Source: Streptosporangiaceae bacterium | Lineage (GTDB): Bacteria; Actinomycetota; Actinomycetes; Streptosporangiales; Streptosporangiaceae | Length of the DNA: 49,112 nt | Reading direction: 5' to 3' | Assembly: GCA_025934635.1 (NCBI GenBank) | Contig: JAICWX010000020.1 | Span: forward strand, 1-49,112 | Shown here: positions 38,113 to 46,681 of the stretch, in pieces | Position numbering within the stretch: the first letter of the stretch is position 1 | Layout of the letters: each line of letters opens with the position of its first letter | The notes under the pieces: generated by a model | Databases searched by the model: none | What the model was told of the DNA's origin: nothing | The model's input: only the letters and a program-made list of their open reading frames with translations | Program-made: the position numbers and the translations under genes

Positions 38113-41103
38113 GTGAATGCTGGGGCAGGGGTTTCCGGGGCGGGCGTTTCGGGGGCGGGCGTTTCCGGGACGGGGGTTTCAGCCCGGGAGGCTGAAGTGC
38201 TGGCCGCGCTCGGGGAGCACCTGACCAATGCGGAGATCGCGGCCCGGCTGTTCATCTCGGTGCGGACGGTGGAGAGCCACGTGTCCTCGCTGCTGCGCAA
38301 GCTCCAGCTGAGCGATCGCCGGGCGCTGGCGGCGGCGTCGGCGAACCTGCGTCCGGCGGCACCGCGTGAGCCGGGGGCGGCGCCGGGTCTGGGCGGGGCG
38401 CCGGGTCTCGGGGCACTGGATCCGGAGGCGCGGGGGCTGGCGGTGCCGGGTTCCGGGGGGCGGGCTGGGGTGGCGCTGCTGCCGATGCCGCTGACTTCGT
38501 TTGTGGGGCGGGCGGCGGAGCGGGTGGCGCTGGCGGCGGCGCTCGGGGAGCATCGGCTGGTGACGGCGGTGGGGCCGGGCGGGGTGGGCAAGACGCGGCT
38601 GGCGCTCAGCGTGGTCGGCGACGTGGCCGGACGGTACGCCGACGGCGCCTGGTACGTGGATCTGGTGCCGGTGACCGACCCGGCCATGGTGGCGCCGGCG
38701 ATCGCGACCGCGCTCGGGCTCGGGGAGCGTCAGGGGCTCTCCAGTGAGGACAGCGTGCTGGGCTGGCTGGCGTCGCGGGAGACGCTGCTGGTGCTGGATA
38801 ACTGCGAGCACCTGCTGAACGAGATGCCGGTATTGCTCGAGCGGCTGCTCGCGGGCAGCCCGCGGCTTTCGGTGCTGCTCACCAGCCGGGCCCGGCTGCT
38901 GGTGCCGTTCGAGTGGGTGTTCCTGGTGCCCGGGCTTTCCGTCGCGGGAGACGGCGGACCCGGCGACGCGGTGGAGCTGTTCGCGGTGCGGGCGGCGGCG
39001 GCCGGGAGCCCGCTGGCGCCGGGTGATATGGACCGGGCGGCGGCTGTCTGCCGGGGGCTCGACGGCATGGCGCTGGCCATCGAGCTCACCGCCGCGCGCT
39101 TCCCGTCCCTCGGCCTGGACGGGATCGAGGCGGGTCTGGCCGACCGGATGAACCTGCTGGCTGGCGGCCGCCGGGCGGACGACAGGCATCGCTCGCTGCG
39201 ATCCGCGCTCGACTGGAGTTACGCCCTGCTCGACCCGGGCGACCAGGCGGTGCTGAGCTGGGTCTCGGTGTTCGCGGCCCCGTTCACCGCGGCCGCGGCG
39301 GAAGCGGTCTGCACCGGCTGGATGGCAGCAGACGACGGGCTGACGGCCGGCGGCGGCATCGGGGCGGCGCTGGCCCGGCTCGCTGACCAGAGCCTCCTGG
39401 TGGCCGTGGCGGACGGGACGGAGACGCGTTACCGTGCGCTGGAGACGGTCCGGCAGTACGGCGCCGCCCGGCTGGCCGCCGGTGACGAGGCGGACGTGGC
39501 GGGCGCCCGCCACCTGGGCTGGTGCCTGGACGCCGCGGCCGCCCTCGGACTGCCCGCGGGCAACGGCCCGGCCTGGCGGTCGGCGTTCGATCAGCTGGCC
39601 GACGAGCTACGCGCCGCGCTGCGCTGGGCCGCGGCCCACGGCCGGCCGGAGGCGACCGGGCTGGCGAGCACCCTGGCCGGGCTGGCCTTCGCCCGCGGCC
39701 TGCCCGGCGAGTCGCAGCGGCGGTACGAGCAGGCCGCGGAGCTCGCGGCGGACGCCGGGCAGGCGGCCACCGCGTTGCGCTGGGCGGCGGGCGCGGCCAA
39801 GTCCCGGCACTTCGGGGACGACGCGTTCCGGCTGCACCAGGCGGCGGCCGACGCCGCCGTCCGCGCGGGCGACCGGGCCGGCGCGGCCGCGGACCTGGCC
39901 GAGGCGGCCGAGATGATCGGCCGGGCGGCAGGCCTGATGGCCACGGCTCCGGTCGCCGGTCAGGCGAAGGCCCTGCTGGCCCGTGGATGGACGCTGGCGC
40001 AGGCGGACCGGAACGTGGCGGCGGAAGCCCGGCTGCTGGCCGCGGAGGCGTGCGACCGCGACCAGACCGATCCGGTCGCCGCCGAGCTCGCCGACCGGGC
40101 CATCGCGCTGGCCCGCCGGACCGGGAATCCGCTCATCGAGAGCGCGGCGCTGGACCAGCTCACCGCCCTGCAGCTGGCCCGGGGCGAGCTGCGGGCGGCG
40201 CTGGCCAGCGCGCTGCGGCGGACCGTGATCCTGGGCCCGCTGCCGATGACGGCCCGGTCCGGGCTCGAGCACGCCGACGCCCTCTACATGGCCACCGAGT
40301 GCGCCATCGCGGCCGGTGACCTGAGGACCGCGCGCGAGCTGGCCGAGCGGATCCAGGAGCTGCCGTTCCACCGTGAGGAAGGCCACCTGGCCACCGGGCG
40401 GCTGATCGTCGTCACCGCCCTGACCGGAGACTGGGACGAGACGATCGCGCTGGCCGGGCAGTTCCGCGAGGGCTGGGAGCAGGCCGGCCAGCCGCGGGCC
40501 GGGAACCTCAGCCGGGGCGCGTACGCCGCGGCCACGGTCCACGGCCTGCGCGGCGACGACGAGGCCCGGGCGGCCTGGCTCGGCATCGTGGATGCCCTGG
40601 CGACGCCGGGCCGGCCGCTGGCCGCGATGGCCTTCAGCCAGTTCTTCGACGCCCTCTTGCTGCTGCACCGGGGTCAGGGGGAAGCGGCCCGGGCGCGGCT
40701 CAGTACGCCGCCGGAGCACTTTCGCACCTGGGCCGGCGGGATGTGGCGGCCGTGGTACGCGGCGCTGTGGGCCGAGGCGGCAGTCGTCACCGCGCACCCG
40801 GAGGCCACCGCGCGGATCCGCCGCGCCCGCCTGCTCACGCAGGACAACCCGGTCACCGCGGCCATTGTGGCCCGCGCCGGGGCGCTGACCGGGCAGGACG
40901 CCGGGACACTGACCGAAGAGGGAGACGGAGCGCTGGCCGACGAGGCCGCCGGGCTGATCCCGGCGGCCGCCGCGCTGGAGGCCGCCGGGTGCCGGTATGA
41001 GTGGGCCCGGACGCTCGTCGCCATCGGCGGGACCGAACGGGCCCGGGGCGAGGCCGCCCTGGCCGCGATGGGCGCGACCGCTATGGCCTGGCCTCCAGGA
41101 TGA
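38113..41103 (+). CDS. LuxR-type HTH / NTPase regulator
   Basis: A 996-residue predicted transcription factor. The LuxR-type HTH is at the N-terminus (about residues 22-80: AREAEVLAALGEHLTNAEIAARLFISVRTVESHVSSLLRKL), opposite to most LAL regulators, where it is C-terminal. An AAA/NB-ARC-like ATPase follows: Walker A GPGGVGKTRLAL with Lys160, Walker B LLVLDNCEHLL, and RSLRSALDWSYALL. A long helical TPR-like region fills the rest. GVSGAG repeats from an 18-bp tandem precede the HTH. GTG 38113 is preferred because the upstream sequence is low-complexity, but GGAGG abuts it too closely, so the start is uncertain. The 3' end overlaps the convergent methyltransferase by 23 bp. Target genes unknown. 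Confidence 0.85.
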   Translation: MNAGAGVSGAGVSGAGVSGTGVSAREAEVLAALGEHLTNAEIAARLFISVRTVESHVSSLLRKLQLSDRRALAAASANLRPAAPREPGAAPGLGGAPGLGALDPEARGLAVPGSGGRAGVALLPMPLTSFVGRAAERVALAAALGEHRLVTAVGPGGVGKTRLALSVVGDVAGRYADGAWYVDLVPVTDPAMVAPAIATALGLGERQGLSSEDSVLGWLASRETLLVLDNCEHLLNEMPVLLERLLAGSPRLSVLLTSRARLLVPFEWVFLVPGLSVAGDGGPGDAVELFAVRAAAAGSPLAPGDMDRAAAVCRGLDGMALAIELTAARFPSLGLDGIEAGLADRMNLLAGGRRADDRHRSLRSALDWSYALLDPGDQAVLSWVSVFAAPFTAAAAEAVCTGWMAADDGLTAGGGIGAALARLADQSLLVAVADGTETRYRALETVRQYGAARLAAGDEADVAGARHLGWCLDAAAALGLPAGNGPAWRSAFDQLADELRAALRWAAAHGRPEATGLASTLAGLAFARGLPGESQRRYEQAAELAADAGQAATALRWAAGAAKSRHFGDDAFRLHQAAADAAVRAGDRAGAAADLAEAAEMIGRAAGLMATAPVAGQAKALLARGWTLAQADRNVAAEARLLAAEACDRDQTDPVAAELADRAIALARRTGNPLIESAALDQLTALQLARGELRAALASALRRTVILGPLPMTARSGLEHADALYMATECAIAAGDLRTARELAERIQELPFHREEGHLATGRLIVVTALTGDWDETIALAGQFREGWEQAGQPRAGNLSRGAYAAATVHGLRGDDEARAAWLGIVDALATPGRPLAAMAFSQFFDALLLLHRGQGEAARARLSTPPEHFRTWAGGMWRPWYAALWAEAAVVTAHPEATARIRRARLLTQDNPVTAAIVARAGALTGQDAGTLTEEGDGALADEAAGLIPAAAALEAAGCRYEWARTLVAIGGTERARGEAALAAMGATAMAWPPG

Positions 41104-42157
41104 GATTGAACGGGGTCTGGGTGGCGAGGCGCACCCGGCTGAAGCCGGCCTCGTGCAGCACCTCGCTCAGCCGGCGCTGGCCGGCCTGCGCGCCGAGGCC
41201 CAGGCCCACTTCCTGGTCCAGTGACCCCGGGGTGCAGATCACGGTGGACAGGCCGTAGTAGACCCGGCCGACCGGGTTCAGGTTGTCGGTGAGGCTGTCG
41301 CCGGCCATCGGCTCGACCAGCATCAGCGTGCCGTCCGGGGCCAGCGCCTGGCGGATGCGGCGGGCCGCCCCGACCGGGTCGCCCATGTCGTGCAGGCAGT
41401 CGAACATGCACACCAGGTCGTAGCCGACACCGGGCAGGTCCTTGGCTGACGCCAGCTCGAACCTGGCCCGCTGGGCCACGCCCGCCTCGGCCGCCGCCTT
41501 GCGCGCGTCGGCGACCGAGGCCTCGTGGTTGTCGACGCCGAGGAAGGTGGACCGGCCGAAGGCCTGCGCCATGATGATGGTGGAGGCCCCGAGCCCGCAC
41601 CCGACGTCGGCCACACTGGCCCCCGCCTGCAGCTTGTCCGCCACCCCGTCAAGGGCGGGCAGCCACTCGTTCACCAGGTTGGCGGCGTACCCGGGCCGGA
41701 AGAACCGCTGCACCCCGGAGAACAGCCGGCCGTCGTGCTCGTGCCAGCCGACCCCCGCGCCGGTGCGGAACGCGTCCGCGAACCGGTCGTGGTCGGCGTA
41801 GCAGGACGCGATGGCCTCGAAGGCACCGGCCAGGAACACCGGGCTGTCCTCGTTGGCGAGCACCATGGCCTGCTCGGCGGGCAATTCGAAGGCGCCGGTG
41901 CTCGCGGTGTAGACGACGTAGCCGCCGGCCGCCTGGTTGCCGAGCCACTCCCGGACGTAGCGCTCAGCGGTACCGGTGCGCGCCGCCAGCTCGGCCGGCG
42001 TCATCGGCCCGGCGTCCGCCATCGCCTTGTACAGGCCGAGCCGGTCGCCTAGGTGCAGCAGCAGGCCCGAGATGGCCGCGCCCATGTCGGTGACCGCCTG
42101 GCCGACGAAGGCCTCGAGCTTGGCCCCGTCGAACTGGTTCGCTTGCGTCGTACTCAC
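41081..42157 (-). CDS. SAM-dependent methyltransferase with N-terminal winged helix
   Basis: A 358-residue class I methyltransferase. A winged-helix-like N-terminal domain (about 10-95, LLLHLGDRLGLYKAMADAGPMTPAELAARTGTAERYVREWL) is followed by the SAM fold with motif I VADVGCGLGAST, acidic motif FLGVDNHEAS and LVCMFDCLHDMGDP. The layout resembles O-methyltransferases and the Rv2258c-like actinobacterial group; substrate unknown. GTG 42157 is chosen for GGGAGA 6 bp upstream; the frame remains open for 40 more codons of non-conserved sequence. The last 23 bp overlap the convergent LuxR-type gene. Confidence 0.88.
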   Translation of the reverse strand: MSTTQANQFDGAKLEAFVGQAVTDMGAAISGLLLHLGDRLGLYKAMADAGPMTPAELAARTGTAERYVREWLGNQAAGGYVVYTASTGAFELPAEQAMVLANEDSPVFLAGAFEAIASCYADHDRFADAFRTGAGVGWHEHDGRLFSGVQRFFRPGYAANLVNEWLPALDGVADKLQAGASVADVGCGLGASTIIMAQAFGRSTFLGVDNHEASVADARKAAAEAGVAQRARFELASAKDLPGVGYDLVCMFDCLHDMGDPVGAARRIRQALAPDGTLMLVEPMAGDSLTDNLNPVGRVYYGLSTVICTPGSLDQEVGLGLGAQAGQRRLSEVLHEAGFSRVRLATQTPFNLILEARP

Positions 42158-42342
42158 GTCTTGTCTCCCGTCTTCACCGGCCGGCCCCTGACGGACCCGC
42201 CTAGTGAAGCCTGCGGGCGGGCCCGTGCGCAGGGCATCCGTGGTCAGCACGGAACCGGCCGGATCCGTGGCCGCCACCGATGCCCTGGCGGGGGCCCGCG
42301 CCGCAGATTAGAGGAGGTAACCAGCTATGGAGGCAAGGCACC

Positions 42343-43014
42343 ATGATGATCCACCCAGATTTCCAGGTCGCGGCGGCCCGCGAGCGGGCCGCGATGCTGA
42401 CGGCCACGGCGGCGTCCCGCCGCCAGGCCCGGGAGCGGCGGCAGGCTCGGCGGCAGGAACTCGCCGCCATGACTCCGGGAGTAGCCGGCCAGGTCGTGCT
42501 GCGCGATGGCTCGGCGGTGCTGATCCGGCCGGTCAGCAGCACCGATGCGGCGCTGCTGACCGACGGCTTCGCCCGGCTGAGCGAGCGGTCCCGGCGGCTG
42601 CGCTTCCTGGGCCGCAAGAACACGCTGACAGCGGCCGACCTGCGGTACTACACCGACATTGACCACCACGACCACGAGGCGCTCGGCGCCGTCGACCACG
42701 TCCGCGGGGGCGGCGTGGGCATCGCCCGCTACGTCAGGGACCGCGAGGACCCGGGTTCGGCCGAGATCGCCGTCACGATCGTGGACGACTGGCAGGGCCG
42801 CGGCCTGGGTACCGAGTTGCTGGCCCGGCTGTCCGACCGCGCCTGCCAGGAGGGCATCGGCCGGTTCACCGCGCTGGTCGCGGCCGACAACGCGGCCGTG
42901 GCCGGGCTGCTGCGGAACTCCGGGGCCGGGCTGGTCCGCCGCGGGCCCGGCACCGTCGAGTACGAGATCGACCTGACCTGCGCGAGAGTCCGAGCCGACG
43001 AAGAGTCCGCCTAG
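42343..43014 (+). CDS. GNAT-family N-acetyltransferase
   Basis: A 223-residue acetyl-CoA-dependent transferase. A charged Arg/Ala-rich helix (AARERAAMLTATAASRRQARERRQARR) precedes the GNAT domain, which contains VLIRPVSSTDAALLTDGFARLSERSRRLRF, EIAVTIVDDWQGRGLGTELLARL (acetyl-CoA pyrophosphate loop QGRGLGT) and a C-terminal strand. Start at ATG 42343 or 42346, with GGAGG 9 bp before the first. GAGGAGG at 42311-42317 also suits ATG 42327 in another frame, which is judged a shadow. Substrate unknown; the sequence resembles small-molecule or protein acetyltransferases of the RimI-like broad class. Confidence 0.82.
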   Translation: MMIHPDFQVAAARERAAMLTATAASRRQARERRQARRQELAAMTPGVAGQVVLRDGSAVLIRPVSSTDAALLTDGFARLSERSRRLRFLGRKNTLTAADLRYYTDIDHHDHEALGAVDHVRGGGVGIARYVRDREDPGSAEIAVTIVDDWQGRGLGTELLARLSDRACQEGIGRFTALVAADNAAVAGLLRNSGAGLVRRGPGTVEYEIDLTCARVRADEESA

Positions 43015-43016
43015 TC

Positions 43017-43048
43017 AATTGTATGGTGATGTACGTTGACGTACAATT
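43017..43048. promoter_or_regulatory. Toxin-antitoxin promoter/operator
   Basis: Nested inverted repeats: outer AATTGTA (43017-43023) with TACAATT (43042-43048), and inner GTACGT-TG-ACGTAC (43031-43044). The right arm contains the -10 hexamer TACAAT (43042-43047), 6 bp before the antitoxin ATG. The arrangement fits autorepression by the antitoxin or complex on a leaderless transcript. Confidence 0.65.
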
Positions 43049-43053
43049 CAGGT

Positions 43054-43371
43054 ATGGCAATGATGACGGTCAGCGAGGCGCGGGCGGCCCTGCCGGAGGT
43101 GCTCGACCGGGTCGCCGGGGGCGAGGAGGTCACGATCACCCGTCATGGCCGTCCCGTCGCCGTAGTGATACGCCCGGACATCCTGTGGGCCCGGCGGGCC
43201 GACGGGGCGCTCGAGGACGCGGACCGGATCCACGAACTGCTCACCGCGGCAGCCGCCGCGCCGCTGCCCGCGGAGGCGGTGGAAGCGGGGGGAACGGGGG
43301 GAACGGGGCTGACGGCAGGACGTGCTGAGGCCCTGATCGCCGCGATCAGGGCCGGACGCGACGCGCGGTGA
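43054..43371 (+). CDS. Antitoxin, Phd/YefM type
   Basis: A 105-residue DNA-binding antitoxin. The N-terminus MMTVSEARAALPEVLDRVAGGEEVTITRHGRPVAVVI is the Phd/YefM fold. The C-terminal part, with a Gly-Thr-rich linker and the helix GRAEALIAAIRAGRDAR, should wrap the toxin. ATG 43054 is preferred over an upstream in-frame ATG because of the -10 spacing. The stop overlaps the toxin start (GTGA). It sits between a GNAT gene and mdh, a common place for a small accessory module. Confidence 0.85.
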   Translation: MAMMTVSEARAALPEVLDRVAGGEEVTITRHGRPVAVVIRPDILWARRADGALEDADRIHELLTAAAAAPLPAEAVEAGGTGGTGLTAGRAEALIAAIRAGRDAR

Positions 43372-43790
43372 AAGACGCCTTCGACGCCGACGCGCTCATC
43401 TACGCCGCCGTGCCGGGGCATCCGCTGGGCCGACGGGTCCTGGCCCTGTTCCGGTCGGCGGCCACGGGGACGGCGGCGGGTACCGGCTCGGTGCTGCTGC
43501 TGCCCGAGGTACTCGGCCAGCCGCTGCGCGACGGGAGCACCAGCGAGGTCCTGGCCCTGGCCGGACTACTGGCCCGGCTGGATCTGCGCCCGGTGGACCG
43601 GGCCACCGCCGAACTCGCGACCGCGCTGTCCAGCCGGTACCGGCTGCGCGCGGCGGACGCGACCCACCTGGCCACCGCCGTGGCTATGGGCGCGGAGCGC
43701 TTTATTACGAACAACCAGCGGGACTTCGGCCCGGACATCAAGGAGATCGACGTCACCTACCCCGGCGCACTCCCCGACCCGGCCCCCTGA
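43368..43790 (+). CDS. PIN-domain toxin (VapC-type ribonuclease)
   Basis: A 140-residue predicted Mg2+-dependent RNase held inactive by the upstream antitoxin. PIN acidic residues: Asp in FDADALIYAA near the N-terminus, Glu in LLLPEVLGQ, Asp in LRAADATHLATAVAMGA, and the late NNQRDF motif. GTG 43368 overlaps the antitoxin stop by 4 bp, ensuring coupled translation. The Phd-like antitoxin with a PIN toxin is a known VapBC variant. Its last codons form one arm of the terminator at 43772. Confidence 0.87.
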   Translation: MKDAFDADALIYAAVPGHPLGRRVLALFRSAATGTAAGTGSVLLLPEVLGQPLRDGSTSEVLALAGLLARLDLRPVDRATAELATALSSRYRLRAADATHLATAVAMGAERFITNNQRDFGPDIKEIDVTYPGALPDPAP

Positions 43791-43819
43791 CAGCGGGGAG
43801 TCTGGGGGCCGGGTCGGGG
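43772..43819. terminator. Bidirectional terminator overlapping the toxin stop
   Basis: Perfect 16-bp arms CCCCGACCCGGCCCCC and GGGGGCCGGGTCGGGG around a 16-bp loop starting with the toxin TGA. It lies between convergent toxin and mdh genes (mdh stop 43830). The left arm is also coding (PDPA). Confidence 0.75.
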
Positions 43820-43829
43820 TGAGCCAGGC

Positions 43830-44786
43830 TCAGAGGCTGGCGACGTCGGCTTGCTTGGCGCGGACGGCCTCGGCGGCGGCGCGCAGGCCGGCCAGCTCAG
43901 CCTCGGTCAGGTCGCGCTCGACGACCCGGCGGACGCCGGTCGCGCCGATCTCGGCCTCGACGCCCAGGTAGACGCCGGAGATGCCGTACTCGCCGTCCAC
44001 CCAGGCGCAGACCGGCATGACCGCGCCGGAGTCCTCGGCGACCGCGCGGGCCATCCGGGCCGCGGCGGCCGAGGGGGCGTAGTAGGCCGAGCCGGTCTTG
44101 AGCAGCCCGACGATCTCGCCGCCGCCGTTCCTGGTCCGGTTGACCAGCGCCTCGATCTCGTCCGCGGGCAGCAGATCCGACAGCGGCTTGCCGTTGACCG
44201 TGCAGGCCGAGGGGACCGGGACCATCGTGTCGCCGTGCGAGCCGAGGGTCAGCGTGCGCACCGAGCCGACCGGGACGGCCAGCTTCTCGGCCACGAAGTA
44301 GCTGAACCGGGCGGTGTCGAGCATGCCCGCCTGGCCCATCACCCGGGCCGACGGGAAGCCGGACGCCTTCGCGGCCAGCGCGGTCATCTCGTCCAGCGGG
44401 TTGGACACCACGATCAGCACCGCGTCCGGCGCGTACTTGGTGACGTTCTCGACCACGTTCCTGACGATCTTGGCGTTGGTCTCGATCAGGTCCATCCGGT
44501 TCATGCCGGGCTTGCGCGGCAGGCCCGCGGTGATCACCACGATGTCCGAGCCGCCGATGGCCTCGTAGCCCTCGCCCGCCGGGCCGGTGCTCTGGCCGGT
44601 GACCTTGGTCTCGAACCCCTCGACCGGACGTGACTGGTTCATGTCCAGGGCCAGCCCTTCCGGCTTGCCCTCGATGATGTCGGTGAGCACGACCTCTTCG
44701 AAGATGTCGTACTCAGCCAGCCGCTGCGCGGTGGTGGAGCCGTAGAACCCGGCCCCGACGACGGTTACCTTGCCCTTGCGAGACAT
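43830..44786 (-). CDS. mdh: Malate dehydrogenase (LDH-like, MDH III type)
   Basis: NAD-dependent oxidation of malate to oxaloacetate in the TCA cycle. 318 residues. NAD motif VTVVGAGFYGSTTAQRL, Asp for NAD in VVLTDI, substrate Arg in ITAGLPRKPGMNRMDLI, catalytic Asp in VSNPLDEMTALA and catalytic His in TLGSHGDTMVPVP. The fold-type is LDH-like rather than the cytosolic MDH type common in many actinobacteria. AGGAG precedes ATG 44786 by about 11 bp. Follows icd with a 45-bp gap. Confidence 0.95.
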   Translation of the reverse strand: MSRKGKVTVVGAGFYGSTTAQRLAEYDIFEEVVLTDIIEGKPEGLALDMNQSRPVEGFETKVTGQSTGPAGEGYEAIGGSDIVVITAGLPRKPGMNRMDLIETNAKIVRNVVENVTKYAPDAVLIVVSNPLDEMTALAAKASGFPSARVMGQAGMLDTARFSYFVAEKLAVPVGSVRTLTLGSHGDTMVPVPSACTVNGKPLSDLLPADEIEALVNRTRNGGGEIVGLLKTGSAYYAPSAAAARMARAVAEDSGAVMPVCAWVDGEYGISGVYLGVEAEIGATGVRRVVERDLTEAELAGLRAAAEAVRAKQADVASL

Positions 44787-44831
44787 AACAGGGAGAACTC
44801 CTTCGTCCGTAATTTCGCGCCGTCTATTTAC

Positions 44832-46067
44832 CTAGGAACCCATCGCCTTGCGCAGGTTCTCATCCAGCGCGGCCAGGAAGTCCTGGGTGTTCAGGAACGG
44901 CTGGTCCTTGCCGACGAGCAGGGCCAGGTCCTTGGTCATCTGGCCGCCCTCGATCGTCTGCACGCAGACGTCCTCGAGGGTCTGGGCGAACCGGGAGACC
45001 TCGGGGGTGCCGTCGAGGGTGCCGCGGTGGGCCAGGCCCCGGGTCCAGGCGTAGATCGACGCGACCGGGTTGGTGGAGGTGGCCTGGCCCTGCTGGTGCT
45101 GGCGGTAGTGCCTGGTCACGGTGCCGTGGGCGGCTTCGGCCTCCACGGTGCGGCCGTCCGGGGTCATCAGCACGCTGGTCATCAGGCCGAGCGAGCCGAA
45201 GCCCTGGGCCACCACGTCTGACTGCACGTCGCCGTCGTAGTTCTTGCAGGCCCAGACGATACCGCCCTCCCACTTGAGGACCTGGGCGACCATGTCGTCA
45301 ATCAGCCGGTGCTCGTAGGTGATGCCGGCCGCCTCGAACTCCGCCTTGAACTCGGACTCGAAGACCTCCGCGAAGATGTCCTTGAACCGGCCGTCGTAGG
45401 CCTTGAGGATCGTGTTCTTCGTCGACAGGTAGAGCGGCAGCTCGCGGTTCAGCGCGTAGCGCATGGTGGCGCGGGCGAAGTCGCGGATCGAGGCGTCGTA
45501 GTTGTACATCGCCATCGCGACGCCGCCGCCGGTGAACGTGGCCACTTCCATCTCGATGGGCTGCCCCTCCTGGCCAGCAGCGTCGTTGCCCTCGGGGACG
45601 TAGGTAATCGTCACCGTGCCCGGGCCCGGTACCACGAAGTCACTGGCCTTGTACTGGTCCGCGTGCGCGTGGCGGCCGATGATGATCGGCTTGGTCCAGC
45701 TCGGCACCAGCCGGGGGATGTTGGAGATCACGATCGGCTCGCGGAAGATGACGCCGCCCAGGATGTTGCGGATGGTGCCGTTCGGGCTCCGCCACATCTT
45801 CTTCAGGCCGAACTCGGTGACCCGCGCCTCGTCCGGCGTGATCGTGGCGCACTTCACGCCGACGCCGTGCCGCTGGATGGCGTGCGCCGCGTCGATCGTG
45901 ACCTGGTCGTCGGTGGCGTCCCGGTGCTCTACGCCCAGGTCGTAGTACTCGAGCTCGACGTCGAGGTAGGGCAGGATCAGCTGGTCCTTGATGTACTGCC
46001 AGATGATGCGGGTCATCTCGTCGCCGTCGAGTTCGACGACGGGGTTGGCCACCTTGATCTTAGCCAT
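44832..46067 (-). CDS. icd: NADP-dependent isocitrate dehydrogenase (dimeric, eukaryote-like)
   Basis: Oxidative decarboxylation of isocitrate to 2-oxoglutarate. 411 residues with [19 protein letters not shown], the substrate loop [14 protein letters not shown], Tyr/Lys catalytic region [47 protein letters not shown] and [17 protein letters not shown] with NADP contacts. This is the subfamily II, homodimeric form. AGGGA upstream of ATG 46067. Co-directional with DUF3017 and mdh, forming a TCA gene group. Confidence 0.96.
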   Translation of the reverse strand: MAKIKVANPVVELDGDEMTRIIWQYIKDQLILPYLDVELEYYDLGVEHRDATDDQVTIDAAHAIQRHGVGVKCATITPDEARVTEFGLKKMWRSPNGTIRNILGGVIFREPIVISNIPRLVPSWTKPIIIGRHAHADQYKASDFVVPGPGTVTITYVPEGNDAAGQEGQPIEMEVATFTGGGVAMAMYNYDASIRDFARATMRYALNRELPLYLSTKNTILKAYDGRFKDIFAEVFESEFKAEFEAAGITYEHRLIDDMVAQVLKWEGGIVWACKNYDGDVQSDVVAQGFGSLGLMTSVLMTPDGRTVEAEAAHGTVTRHYRQHQQGQATSTNPVASIYAWTRGLAHRGTLDGTPEVSRFAQTLEDVCVQTIEGGQMTKDLALLVGKDQPFLNTQDFLAALDENLRKAMGS

Positions 46068-46100
46068 GGTGTTTTCGTGATCCCTTCATGGAAGTGCTGC

Positions 46101-46484
46101 TTATGGCAGCGACAGCGCGACTGCGAGCACCGCGGCGCCGAACACCGCGAAGGCCAGCACGTCGGAAGTTTTTCGGCGGGACGCCAGCACGCCGGCGAAG
46201 CGGTTCGGCAGGACGAGGCGGGCCAGCGCCGCGGCCAGCAGGGTCGCGCCCAGCACGGCGGTGCCACGGGTCGCGTAGGCCGAGCCGCGCGAGACGATGA
46301 ACATCCCGACGGCGGCGCCCGCCAGCACGATCAGGTAGGGCACCCAGGCCAGGCCGCCGGTCTCGACGGGCTCGTCACGGTCCCGGCCCTGGACACCCCG
46401 GCCCTGGACCGCCTTGCCCCGGACGGGACGAGGGCCGGTCGCCCTGTGACTGCCCGAGCCAGCGTTCGCCGGCCTACTCGCCAT
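46101..46484 (-). CDS. DUF3017-family small membrane protein
   Basis: A 127-residue protein. A basic hydrophilic N-terminal half precedes three hydrophobic segments (WVPYLIVLAGAAVGMFIV, GTAVLGATLLAAALARLVL, DVLAFAVFGAAVLAVALSL). Position directly upstream of icd-mdh and the segment pattern fit DUF3017, which in Streptomyces lies near folD and mdh, as I recall. Function unknown. ATG 46484 is chosen for GGGAGG 7 bp upstream. Confidence 0.7.
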   Translation of the reverse strand: MASRPANAGSGSHRATGPRPVRGKAVQGRGVQGRDRDEPVETGGLAWVPYLIVLAGAAVGMFIVSRGSAYATRGTAVLGATLLAAALARLVLPNRFAGVLASRRKTSDVLAFAVFGAAVLAVALSLP

Positions 46485-46681
46485 CCATCTGCCTCCCGGC
46501 TTCCGACGGAAGTTTACCGGCGTCACGCTCGGCCGATGCCACGGGCCGGTCCTACGGGGCGGCTGAGGAACAGATGATGCGTCTCAGGATCAGACGGTGC
46601 TCTCCCGGCCGGAGCCGTGACACGGCGGGTAACCCAGTGGTAAGACTTTAGTCACGACTCCGACAGAGAGGGGAACCCGCG

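Noticed and set aside
42327..42662. Frame from ATG 42327 with a good Shine-Dalgarno
   Set aside because: Its product is a shadow of the GNAT enzyme, which is clearly encoded in the frame from 42343.
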